Below are positions 44,908 to 55,137 of a stretch of DNA of 64,000 nucleotides, piece after piece. Positions within the stretch are counted from its first letter, which is position 1. Every line of letters begins with the position of its first letter. Where the stretch lies: positions 62,001 through 126,000 of the forward strand of contig JAQFWX010000035.1 of the NCBI GenBank assembly GCA_027605045.1, given 5' to 3'. This stretch comes from Phallus indusiatus. Its lineage: Eukaryota > Basidiomycota > Agaricomycetes > Phallales > Phallaceae. The notes under the pieces are model-generated. The model saw only the letters and a list, made by a program, of their open reading frames with translations, was not told the origin of the DNA and searched no databases. A program made the translations under genes and the position numbers.

Positions 44908-46165
44908 TTATATTATTTGTTTCTCACGTGCTCGCTCAAACCAATCATCGTTTCCAAAATCTTTAGTGCTGTTTTCAATCTAACATCAAGATGAATCCAA
45001 ATTCTATCATGCAAAATAAGCTCAGCCTTACCCAGTATGTCAAGATAGCGGCAATAACGTCAGGCCATGGTTTGTGGATTGTCACTTCACCATCAAGGTT
45101 GCGTGTAATCATTAGCTGAACGACTTCGGATTGCATATAGAATGCATTATTATAATCATCGTCAAACTTCATTATAATGAAGACCCATTGCCGTCCGTTG
45201 GTCAATGCGCCACGAAGAATTTTTGAGCTGCGACTCCTTATGATCATGTCAAGAAAAGATCATTCGAATTGCTTACCTGCGCAGTTGGACACCACATGTG
45301 TACATTTCCATAATAGCACAAGGAGTCTGTTTCCAAGGATCGAACGAGTCGATATCGGCGATCGTAAAAAAACCAGAACGTCGTAACCCGGAGTCAGAGC
45401 CATATATGTTACGGCTGCCAGAGAAGAGACCGAAGAGATCCTCGGTACTTAGTGAATTATCGTCTAATATGACAGTATAGTAATCTGTAGATCCAGCAGC
45501 AATCGGCGATTCCGCTATAATTGGCCTGCCCCTCCAGGACCAAACTTGCGTCTCTTTATCAGTTTCGTTGCTGATGATCATGCGTTTATCATTCAACATC
45601 GCGGAAACTCTGAAAAAGAGAGCTTCAATCCATGCACGACCACTTCCTATAGTCTAATATACGAATTAAAAATCACGAATAGACGCGAATGAAATTATAT
45701 CATACCCTCTTGGGGATTTGTCTTTCCAGTAATTGTAAATGACGATACAGGTTGAATGAAGACCAGAATTCATCTTCACCGAGGCGAGTAGTCTCAGTGA
45801 CTCGTTCATCCCAGTTAGTTTTCAAAGTAAGATAACCAACGGGCCTGATTTTGAGCTTAGACAAGTCTTCCCAGGTTATACAGGAAGCTCTAAGCAACTG
45901 CGAGTGATGACCTTATTATTACAAGTGTTTTGCGTCTCAAAGATCGCACCTTAGGCATGTCAAGAATTGATTCCATCAGAGAAAGCATCGCGTCAAGTCG
46001 CTCTTTGAACAATTCTGGAATAGGTTCCTCCAGGTCTTGACATTCTTCTGCCAGTGCACTGCCTTCCTCCTTTGACTGTTTTCTAAGAAATTTCATCAGC
46101 TTAAGCAGGGAGTAGTATGCGACATGTAATCTCGGTTGGCATCGATCGGTGAACTGGTACTCCAT
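44908..46165 (-). CDS. H1: PD-(D/E)XK-nuclease-like family protein, active site lost, no membrane tail
   Basis: One of three paralogues (H1-H3) in a row; the family has no name known to me. The start is ATG 46165 (MEYQFTDRCQPRL). Conserved blocks: VGYLTLKTNWDERV, WSSFNLYRHLQLLERQ, GRAWIEALFFRVSAML, STDYYTVIL, GFFTIADIDSFDPW, CAIMEMYTCGVQL, KILRGALTNGRQWVFIIM and DDWFERA. I align STDYY with the Asp of a PD-(D/E)XK fold. Where H3 has LEAK and SQ, this copy has IADID and PC, so catalysis is unlikely. The last exon ends REKQII (TAA at 44908) before any transmembrane helix, unlike H2 and H3. About six exons; internal borders approximate. Divergent from H2 over 175 bp. Confidence 0.6.
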
Positions 46166-46340
46166 ACAGCAGGTTGAAAACTTGAAATAAAAAATCTGCC
46201 CAACAAGCCTGTTACTAGTACAAATCAAATTAACCGATCATGACGTCACGGTGACATTCTGTGTGCTTGCCTGTGCTTGCACGCTTCTCACGCTCACTGG
46301 CTCGAATTTGTTACTCATTTATCTTTATCTTCATTATCCT

Positions 46341-47838
46341 ATGCCGGCACCATTCAGAAAATTTTCTAGTATAAGTTGTACATCGGAGTCCCGTGCTGCC
46401 TACGAAGCTCTTCTTGGTCTGGACGAAGAAATCACACAATCCGATGGGCCTGTTCCAAGCGGTTTCAAAGAACAACTAGTGGCGATGGTCACTCTGTTGT
46501 TCAAAAAGCTAGTATGGTGGGAAGCGCCTATGGTACTGCTCATCATATATAAATTCACTAGAATTAGCTAAAGATTAGCAGTCGCCCAAATCCTTTAGCA
46601 TACCGTTCGAGGATGACCTGGAAACCAAGTTCAATCTCAAAGGACGTGGCTACCTTGTCCTGAAGCCCAATTGGGAAGAACGCGTTGCGGCGGCTCTTTC
46701 TAAATTCTCTAAAGACGATGTTGAATTATGGTCCTCCGCTAATCTCTACCGTCATTTACAAGCGTTGGAGAGACAAGTTCCTATGAGGGTATATCGCGAA
46801 TAATGTTTTATTGGCACTAGCTTAACTTCATCCCCTTCTTTAGACTAAAGTAGATGCACGTGGATGGATTGAAGCCTTCTTTTTCAGAGTATCCGCAATG
46901 CTTCCGAAAAACAAGGGTATAATTCTTAACCACGAACGTGAACAAGCCATTCTAAGCTCGAGCTACGACAATTTATTGTGCGCATCTCCTATCTCTGGCT
47001 TCGTGGATTACTATGCTGTCATGGTAGAAAACATTCGTACGGATGAATCAGGTTTATTCTACTAATATTCTAGTATTTCGCCCCTATAGTTGATATTTAC
47101 CCCTTTTACAGATCTCCTTATGAGTCAGAATACCCACATACTCAATACGCTCATTCCACATACGGGTCTCTTTATAACGGTGGTCTCTGAACCCATGAAA
47201 CAGCTCTCTCAAGCAATTTCTGAAATATACACTTGTGGGACTCGTCTTCGGTGAGCAGCTTGTCTCATTTTTTTCTCAAGCTGTCGCATCGCCGCTGGAT
47301 TACTCAACTTGGATAGGAAAAAGACCATTCGTGGTGCAGTGACAAATGGTCGTGATTGGATTTTCCTTCTTCTGAATTTAAATGAGGATAACGACGGAGG
47401 GTCATATATGTCGTCTTCAATGTTTGAAATAAAGATCAGACATGATTCCGAAATGTTATGTCCTGATATGATTCCTGGTGTTCTGGCATATTGGGCAAGC
47501 TCTGTTTCTGTTGTCATAATATTTCAAATTGACTAGTAGATCAGACTGAACATGGATTCTCTGATCTCGAAGACGATGACTACTTCAAGGTGAGATAACC
47601 ATAACGGCTTGAAAGTTTGTATGTATAATAATTTGAGCAATCGGGGTTCTGGGCGCAACAGCCTTGGGGTAAAAAACTTGAAGAAGGAGATAGTAATCAA
47701 AAGACGTGCTTCGCGAAACGGTGCTATTGGGATTCAGAACGTTTGAATGGCCGAGCAGTGCTCTTGGTTTCCTTCGTCACAGCTGCACTCATTGCTGTTA
47801 TTGCGTTAATGTTCAATAAATATACAAACCTTGCATAA
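46341..47838 (+). CDS. H2: PD-(D/E)XK-nuclease-like family protein with C-terminal membrane anchor
   Basis: A paralogue of H1 and H3. The start is ATG 46341 (MPAPFRKFSSIS). Blocks: GRGYLVLKPNWEERV, WSSANLYRHLQALERQVP, ARGWIEAFFFRVSAMLP, SGFVDYYAVMV, LFITVVSEPMKQLSQAISE, KTIRGAVTNGRDWIFLLL and DDDYF. The final exon encodes a membrane helix AVLLVSFVTAALIAVIALMF followed by NKYTNLA and TAA at 47836-47838. This suggests a tail-anchored protein with its globular part in the cytosol. The Asp of SGFVDY and the Gln are kept, but the ExK core is replaced by VVSEPMK, so activity is doubtful. First intron: donor after GCGCCTATG, acceptor AAAGATTAG before CAGTCGCCC. Confidence 0.6.
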
Positions 47839-48133
47839 GCGATCTAAACTTGAATTATTTCAGAAACTAACAATGATATTATCGCGACTCCCAAGGTGAG
47901 TCGAAGTTGACTCTTGAGCGTGTGTGACGTCGATCACCTGGCACAAAGACCACCGGGCCCATTGCAATTGGCTGCTCGAGTCATGCAGAACAAAGACGCG
48001 CACGTGATTTGTTCAACGCGTACTTACCATCTGACGCGCCTTCCGTGACCCTTGCTAACGTGAAAAACGTACGTATGACTCGTATTGCATGGGACAATGC
48101 ATTCCTGATCCGATCGCAGTTACAACTCTTATT

Positions 48134-49301
48134 ATGGCCCCGAGAGCAAAGAGCAAGTCCCGCGCTTCCAGCTCCGTTCCTGCCCCTGCCCCTGACGTCA
48201 GGAACGTCCCCTTCAGGGCCGCCAACGCCAAAAACTCGAATACTTTATCCGAGCTCGGCATCAGCTTGGGTGGATACTTGAGCTTGAAGCCGTCTCTTGA
48301 CGACGAAGTGGCGCGGCTAGCGTCCCTCCCGAAAGACGGCCTAGAACTTCCGGCATCCGAGTTCGGCAATCTTTTGGGGTTACTTCAAAGGACGTTTGAA
48401 TCTGAGGTGAATACAACATTCTGTTGACCTTGTGTGATTTTGATACCATGTTTATTTCGATTAGAACGAGAGCGGCGCCCGCGTTCTCATTAACGGCGTT
48501 CTCGCCCGCGTTTCCGCTATGATTGGCAAAACTGGGAGTCACCAGATGGTCGTCATAACAGAGGACTACGTCCCGAAAAAGCGTATGACGAAGAATCTAT
48601 CCTTAAGTGGAATCATTGACTATTCGATCGTCTTGAGGAAGCCTGAGGATATTGGTATGTGCACACCATACTTTACTCTATATACCTGACTTTTCATCAA
48701 AACAGGCCAATCGAGGTGGAATGTCGCCCGTCCCAAGGAGAATACCCGGGACTTCGGTTTTCTCTCTCTGGAGGCGAAGTCAAAAATCTCCGAGCCCCAT
48801 GAGTCGCAGGTGATTTGTGAAATGCTCATGAGCGGGCAAAGTCTTGAGTGAGCAAAATTTGCCGGGTTTCAGACTCTTACAAGCTTCAATTCATCATTTG
48901 TCAAGTGTGGACTACATCCGGGGTGCGGTAACCGATGGGATGAATTGGAAGTTTTTCCTTCTGAGGCTCCGGGACGACCTCTACCTCAAATCCAATTCAA
49001 TAAGTCTTGGTGCGGGGCCTGAGTACCCAAACCGGGATTTAATCGCCGGACTGCTATTCCATTGGGTAAGTTTAGTTTCCATGCAAAATCATGATAATAA
49101 TAACTGGAACTGTAGATAAAGAAAGGCCGAATGGATCTTGACCGGGAGGACTGGTTCACAGCTGTCCCTGGAGTACCAACCGACAAGATGCCGGCTCCAA
49201 TTCGGCACACGGTCAGGTTTCGAACCGTTCGCTTTGCTTCCCTGATGCAGGCAGTCTCCGTCGTCATTATCGCGGTGTTGTGTTGGGTTATTTGTACGTA
49301 A
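48134..49301 (+). CDS. H3: PD-(D/E)XK-nuclease-like family protein, motif complete, C-terminal membrane anchor
   Basis: The start ATG at 48134 (MAPRAKSKSRASSS) opens a basic Ser/Pro-rich leader. Blocks: LGGYLSLKPSLDDEV, GNLLGLLQRTFES, INGVLARVSAMI, SGIIDYSIVLRK, FGFLSLEAKSKISEPHESQV, ICEMLMSGQSLD, DYIRGAVTDGMNWKFFLL, DREDWFTAVPG. I read IIDY, LEAK and SQ as the D...ExK...Q signature of PD-(D/E)XK phosphodiesterases; this is motif-level inference. The junction QSLD-VDYIRG comes from donor GTGAGC (phase 2) and acceptor GTCAAG. The C-terminal FASLMQAVSVVIIAVLCWVI is a single hydrophobic helix ending CT-stop at 49299-49301. Of the three copies only this one keeps all candidate catalytic residues. 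A frame from 48089 adds 15 residues upstream. Confidence 0.6.
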
Positions 49302-49436
49302 TTATCCCTAGCTCACAAAGCACAGCGCTCAGTTGGAACCAGTAACCACTAGATCGCAAGGCGGCACGTGCGGATGAAGGAGATATAGTATTAACGTTCG
49401 TCTCCGGACTTTGGAGGTAAGCATTCTCTGAACCTG

Positions 49437-49560
49437 TTTATGTGGAAGAGAGTGTATTGAAGATTTTTTCGAGCAGCTTATTACTTTCATGGACGTGATT
49501 ACCCGGCTTTCCATTCACCACCTGCTTCAACTTGTGCTACTTTGTTGCTGAGACTTTCAC
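49437..49560 (-). pseudogene. FunK1 N-terminal relic
   Basis: On the minus strand this ~120 bp aligns with the SSAKKQRNLKQ...NKIFNTSLPQ segment of copies B and E: GAAAGTAATAAGCTGCTCGA, AAAAATCTTCAATAC and CTCTTCCACA are recognisable, with several mismatches and small gaps. No kinase part follows. It lies immediately beside the second copy of the segmental repeat, as copy E's N-terminus lies beside the first. Confidence 0.65.
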
Positions 49561-49584
49561 CCGATTCGGAAGGCGCACGTTATT

Positions 49585-49795
49585 CAATTTCAAATTCGTT
49601 TACCAGACACACAAGAATCAAAGCAGCTTCGCAATGAACAAGTCTAGTACTACTAGCGCGTTCAAACCATGTACATTCGACGTCGCATACGTACTACATA
49701 TGTACGTATATCACATATACCTCTGAAGTGTCTAAACACCGCCAAACTCACCCATTTCAGGCCTCATAATCCCACCAACAAGAACAATTATTTCC
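49585..49795. repeat. Segmental repeat, copy 2 (partner at 44380-44595)
   Basis: Contains ATTCGTTTACCAGACACACA, AGCAGCTTCGCAATGAACAA, CTACTAGCGCGTTCAAACC, GTACATTCGACG and CATAATCCCACCAACAAG. It overlaps the stop codon and last codons of the gene at 49757-51629, so this is the parental position. Confidence 0.65.
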
Positions 49796-51629
49796 ATTTC
49801 CCCTCGTCTGCGTCAAATCATTCTGAGCCTTCACCTTCATATCGCATTGCCCGACAGCGACACCGGCAGAAGACTGTGGCGTACCAAAGATCGATCTCGA
49901 CTCGGCGCTGACGCTGGCACTAGCAGGAGACTGTCGAAAAACGAAATTAGACGCAGCATGCTTCAAGTTCAAGTTCAAGTTCCCAGCTCCAAATATTCGT
50001 TCCACATTTCTGTTTCGACAATGCGTTTTTCGAGTTTTTCGAGTCGTCGTCGAATCTGCCACTTGAAGCAGTGTAGCATCGTCTTTTGAAAAATTCGTCG
50101 GACGGGAGTGAGAGGTCGTTCTTGAAGCCGGTCCGATTGTGTCTGTAGTCAGAGAGTGCAATAATATCTGACTAAGAAGTGCTTCGTCGTTCAGAAAAAA
50201 CGACTCGTTCTCCGTCCGTTTATTATCACCTTCTTCCAGTTCTTCGGACGTCTCTTTGGGTTTACTAGCATGAAACTGAAGACTCTGCATCGATTCTTTC
50301 TTCTCAATACTGCTCGTATGCGTGAACCGCGAAGAAATCTGCTGCAAAGAGTTCTTCACACCCGTTTTATCGTAATGATAACCATAACGAGCGCCGCTGG
50401 ACGAATGAGTTTTGGACTGGGGAGTTGGCGTGCATGGCACCTGTGGCGCACAGTGGGGACTTGGCACCGCCGCCATCGTCGCAGGCGGGGGAGTGACGGG
50501 TGCATATGGTTCTGGTGATTTAGCATGAGGACCAGCGCGTGTTGGAGAAGCAAATGGATCCCGGAGAGCTGTGAAATCTTCTGAAATAAGACCACGGGAG
50601 CTTTGCCGTTGATTGCGATGAGAGGTATTTTCGTAAAACACTTGGGGAGAAGATGTTCTTAGTTCGGCTGCGAGACCGGTGAGAGATGTAGGTGACAAGG
50701 GTGAGAGATCGACTACAGGTGTGGATGATAGAGTTATAGGAGATGCATATAAACCTGATCAGGACAATTTTGAGCAAAGGGAACTACATGAATACGGGAG
50801 ACCACGAACTGTAGAAAAGTGTGGTCACGCTTCCGAACCACAAGACGGTGAACGATGCTGCTATAATTGAAAAAACAGTTTGGCGTGGGATGCTTAAAGC
50901 GGCAACGGCCACGGAAAAGAGCTGAATCAGTATTATAAAAAGCCAGATCCTACGAATCCTGGGGGTATTTGCAATTCTGGTGAAGTGACATTGGAGGGGT
51001 ATAGGAAAAAGGTCTGCGACGATGGAAAGCGTAGTTGGAACAATTGACGAAAAACTTGTTGGGAGGATTAAAGTGTGGGTTATGGCGAGCACAAAAGCTA
51101 CGAATGCAGATGAAAAGATCTCCAAGTGAATTGAATAACACATTGGCTTACATATGGTAATAAGAATGGCAAGGACAATGTTATGTATATCGAGCCTTTT
51201 GTCCGATATTGTAGACTTTGTTGAGCGAACGAGCGTTGATGAATGATTAAGCAGTAGTAGCATCGGTAACCGGTCTTGAGAAAAAAAGAATTTGTGAACA
51301 CTGAAAGGAAAATGGTAATTGAAAAACGTACATAGAATCTGGACGAAATTTTGAAGTATTATTATAATAGTAATAAGCGAAAAGCCCTGACGGCCTGTAT
51401 CGGATACAATGCGAAGAACAGCAGTGGAAGCAGCAAAAGGACCGAGCAAGAAGACGAAACAGCACGTTATTACACCGACTCTGTCCCGATTTCGGGGCAA
51501 AAGAAAACCTGATGTTGGTGGGGGAGTAAGGTAGCTCTGGGCGAGAAAAAAGAACGGCAAAAATCCTGGAACAAGTAAAATAGCGAGTGAAATTGCCTCA
51601 AGGCCCGAGCCCACTTGGAGGACAGTCAT
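49757..51629 (-). CDS. Predicted multi-pass (about 7 TM) membrane protein with Ser/Thr-rich tail
   Basis: No family recognised. From ATG 51629 the first ~280 residues hold about seven hydrophobic stretches, e.g. LEAISLAILLVPGFLPFFFL, VGVITCCFVFLLGPF, LITIIIILQNFVQILC, NIVLAILITICKPMC, AFVAFVLAITHTLILP, WLFIILIQLFSVAVAAL and IIAASFTVLWFGSVTTLFY. A second exon group (open 50698-49757) encodes a ~310-residue Ser/Thr/Pro-rich, probably cytosolic tail (LSPLSPTSLTGLA, RDPFASPTRAGPHAKSPEPY) ending CSCWWDYEA. 7TM plus a long phosphorylatable tail is receptor-like, but no GPCR class signature was seen. The joining intron lies between about 50800 and 50715; its exact donor is unresolved, so two adjacent genes remain possible. 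Confidence 0.55.
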
Positions 51630-52479
51630 CTTTTTTCAGAGATGGCGGGGTGAGGGTAGTTGGAGTTGACTAAGTTGAGAGAGAGAGTAGGAAATAAAGT
51701 GGGATGACCAGCACATTGTAATAGCTGTCAACGAGATCGGTTGCCGTATTCAAAAGAAGCGTCGTGGTAGAGCCGTAGATCGCGACAGACTTGGAAGCAG
51801 CGAGAAGCATTCATGTCAGACAAGTTTCAAAGTGTTTCAGAGACACATGCAAAAAAAAAACGTCCAGGGATTTGGAACTTGGAACTTGGAGAATTGGAGA
51901 ATGCGAAGTTGATCATTGTGGGAATAATTTCATTATGACGATGGTGATGCCGGAGATAGTATCGCGCAGTGCGCACTAGAATCTAGATTGTTGACCGCCG
52001 ACACGACCCACGGTGGAGCCATGCTTGTACACCACCGTCATACACCGTCCGCTACCGTTGAACGTGCAAGCCAAAGTGCCCAAGGTAAGGGCTCTGTGCA
52101 ATAACTCCCGACAACCGTGTGTATCCAATCAGCGAGTGTATACACTGTTGAACCCAAAAGATCCAAAATATATCTCTTCTGACGAGTTAATTATCAGCCA
52201 CACTCAACTTCCCTTGTGATAATTAACTTCCAAGGTTGGCCCAACTTTCAGCTTTGGCTATTCGACCCCTGACAGTAGCAGATCGCACGTGCGTTATGGA
52301 AGAAACACGTGCTGATCATTGATTGCCCCTCTCTCCACAATGTGCTTCAAGCAGTAACCAGCCAACCACGGTTCAGTATAGGAATTAACCATACACCCAC
52401 GAAAAAAAAATACTTAAAGGATGTCATTCCTCTGCTGTCTGTTTCCGACCGACGCTGCTTCCACTGTCTTTTTGTCGCC
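51630..52479. other. Divergent intergenic region, no gene seen
   Basis: About 850 bp between two divergent genes; expected to hold both promoters. CACGTGC/CACGTG occurs at about 52289 and 52305. No open frame or RNA recognised. Confidence 0.45.
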
Positions 52480-54842
52480 ATGTCCGGGTCAATTGCCAGC
52501 GACACCGCCGAAAAGCCCAACGATGCATCCCCTGCGCAAAGAGAGCAGATTTCCGCCAAAGTGCTTGGCACACGTCTCAAGCAGGAAGCTCACAATCTCA
52601 CTTCCAGAGAGAGATTGAGTGCTTATTTCACTATCGCAGCCGCTGCCTTCGGTCTTATCAGTGATGGATGTAAGCCGTACCATACCTACTCCCTGTTCAT
52701 CTACTTTATGGCGCCCGTTTTTTTCAGACCACAATAGTCTTTTGACTATGGGAAATGTACAGTATTTCTATTATATCGTAAACCAATACCCTCTCATGCA
52801 CCACCTTACTTAATAGGTCGTCTTCAAAAAGCTGTATCCCCTCGAATACACTGCCGACGTTTCCACCCGAGTCTCCAACGCACTTCTTGTCGGCGCAATC
52901 ATCGGTCAACTCACTATCGGTGTAGTATGCGACCAAATAGGTCGTAAATCTGCTTTGGTCGGAACAACCCTCCTTATCATCATTGGCGCAACCATCGGAA
53001 CCGCCGCGAATGGCGCACACGGTAGCATCAACGGTCTATTCTGGTGTCTCACTTTTGCCCGTGGAATCACTGGCGTTGGCGTCGGTGGTGAATATCCCGC
53101 GTCTTCTACCAGTGCTTCCGAAGCTGCGAATGAAAAAATGATCGAATCTCGCGGTCCAGGTGCGTTTTCCGATCCGTCCTATCCTGATGTCCATTTCTCT
53201 AACATTAGCTTTCATTTTTCTTCAGTATTCATTATGGTAACCAACTTTGTCTTGAGCTTTGGTGGTCCATTGGCCGTATCAGTCTTCTTGATCGTTCTTT
53301 CTGCCGCTGGCGAAAACCACCTCCATACCGTCTGGCGTGTATGCTTCGGCATCGGGATCCTTCTCCCTGTGACTGTTCTCTATTTCCGTTTGAAAATGCT
53401 CAGTTCAAAATTATATCGGAAAGGAGCCATTAAACGTGGGTTCATTGTCGATTCATCGGATTATGTCCTTTAATTAACGTATTGCAGGTCAGGTCCCTTA
53501 TTTGCTCATGATCAAAAGATACTGGAGAGCTCTAATCGGAACTTGCGGTGCCTGGTTCCTCTACGACTTTGTATGTAATTTTTCCCATTCCTCACACACG
53601 TTTGCTATTTGACATTAGTGAGAACTGACTGACAAATCAATTATATAGGTCACTTTCCCGAACGGAGTATGTATCTACTTGTTTTTTCCCGTACACGCGG
53701 TACACTCTCAGTTTGGTAATTAATATCCCCCGTTTTCTTACAAAGGTCTTTTCGGGTGTAATTATCTCGAGTATTATTACGAACGGAGATATTAAACGTA
53801 CGGCCGAATATCAATTATTATTGGGTGCTATTGCTTTACCAGGTAGGATAATCGATATCCATACGTATTTTTTTGCTTGATCATTGTTGACCTCGTGAAG
53901 GTGTCTTCGCTGGCGCATGGCTCTGCAACCGCTTGGGTCGTCGTAATACCGTATGTGTGCTCTCATTCATAACATTTCAAAATTACTGACAGGATGTATA
54001 GATGATGCTCGGGTTCAGTGGATATCTCATTTTCGGTCTTACTATTGGGTAATTATTCAACCAAGGTCAACTTTTCGTTCTATATTTTCAACAATCATAT
54101 AGTCTCTCCTATAATAGAATTACGAAAATTATTCCCTTATTCGTAGTATTGTAAGTTTAGAATGTCTTTTCTTCGAATCTCGAACTGATGGGGAACTAGC
54201 TACGGATTAATGCAATCATTCGGAAATATGGTATAATTCTCGCATCATTTTTTTTATCTCTGCTGACTGTCGACGCATTAGGGTCCTGGCGACATGCTCG
54301 GTCTCGTTAGTGCCGAGTAAGATATTTTGAGGCGTTCAAATTTAGATTTCATACTAAAATTTCTTGTTATCAGATCCTTTGCGACACCAGTCCGTGGAAC
54401 GTTGTACGGTCTTAGTGCCGGTAAGTCCCATAGCATTTTTAAAAAAGAAATCCTTAAGATAGCTTAATTTCCCACTCTTCAAGCCATGGGAAAAACTGGT
54501 GCTGCTGTTGGCACACAAGCATTCACACCTATACAAAACAACCTCGGAAAACGGTAATTTTCCAATTCACCCCTTTTTTAACTTCATCATTCCTTCTAAT
54601 AATAATCTTTCAGCTGGACCTTCATCATTGCCGCTATATGCGGTATCGCCGGCATTCTCATCACCTACTTCTTCGTACCAGACATGACAGGTGTCGATCT
54701 TGCAGACGAAGATGCCAAATTCTTTGAATACCTTACGGCAAATGGATGGGAAGGCACGGTTGGCGAAGATGCTGAAGGTGTTACGGTTGTTGCTGACGAC
54801 GAAAGTGACTATTCTCCTGAAAAAGAAAAGTCCTACGCATGA
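52480..54842 (+). CDS. MFS permease, GIT1/glycerophosphodiester-phosphate transporter type
   Basis: A major facilitator of the GIT1/phosphate:H+ symporter group, expected at the plasma membrane importing glycerophosphoinositol or related phosphate compounds. The start is ATG 52480 (MSGSIASDTAEKPND). Signatures: GLISDGYHNSLLTMGNVVF, TRVSNALLVGAIIGQLTIG, VCDQIGRKSALVG (MFS motif A), RGITGVGVGGEYPASSTSAS, FIMVTNFVLSFGGPLAVSVF, YWRALIGTCGAWFLYDF, FSGVIISSIITNGD, AGAWLCNRLGRRNT (second-half motif A), ATPVRGTLYGLSAAMGKTGA and WTFIIAAICGIAGILITYFF. About a dozen exons, several tiny: 52728-52756 (29 nt) and 53649-53666 (18 nt, VTFPNG). Ends KEKSYA with TGA at 54840-54842. Substrate is inferred from family resemblance only. 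Confidence 0.85.
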
Positions 54843-55137
54843 TATATTATATGATATATCTTATTTCATTGTTTTGATGACGAGCATTTAAAGAAGTACA
54901 CGACTTTTGTGTGCTTTGTACAATCAGACGCTGTTTCTTTTCTATCTTTTTTCTTGTTTTGGGCACGACTTGTATGACGGGCTTACGAATACAAAAATGA
55001 TATTTTCTTCTTTGAAGAATAGATGTTGAAATCTCAATAAGAGAGCGTACACTGGCGTCGGATCCGGATTGGCCGACAAATGTGACAACATTAGCGTGAC
55101 CGATTTGCAACACATTAGCATTAGTGCTAACAACTTT

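Noticed and set aside
2636..54842. A lipid-metabolism gene cluster (PHS1, ETFA, PEX5, SPT23/MGA2, GIT1)
   Set aside because: The genes are dispersed among unrelated housekeeping genes, on both strands, with no shared regulatory motif seen; co-location looks incidental.
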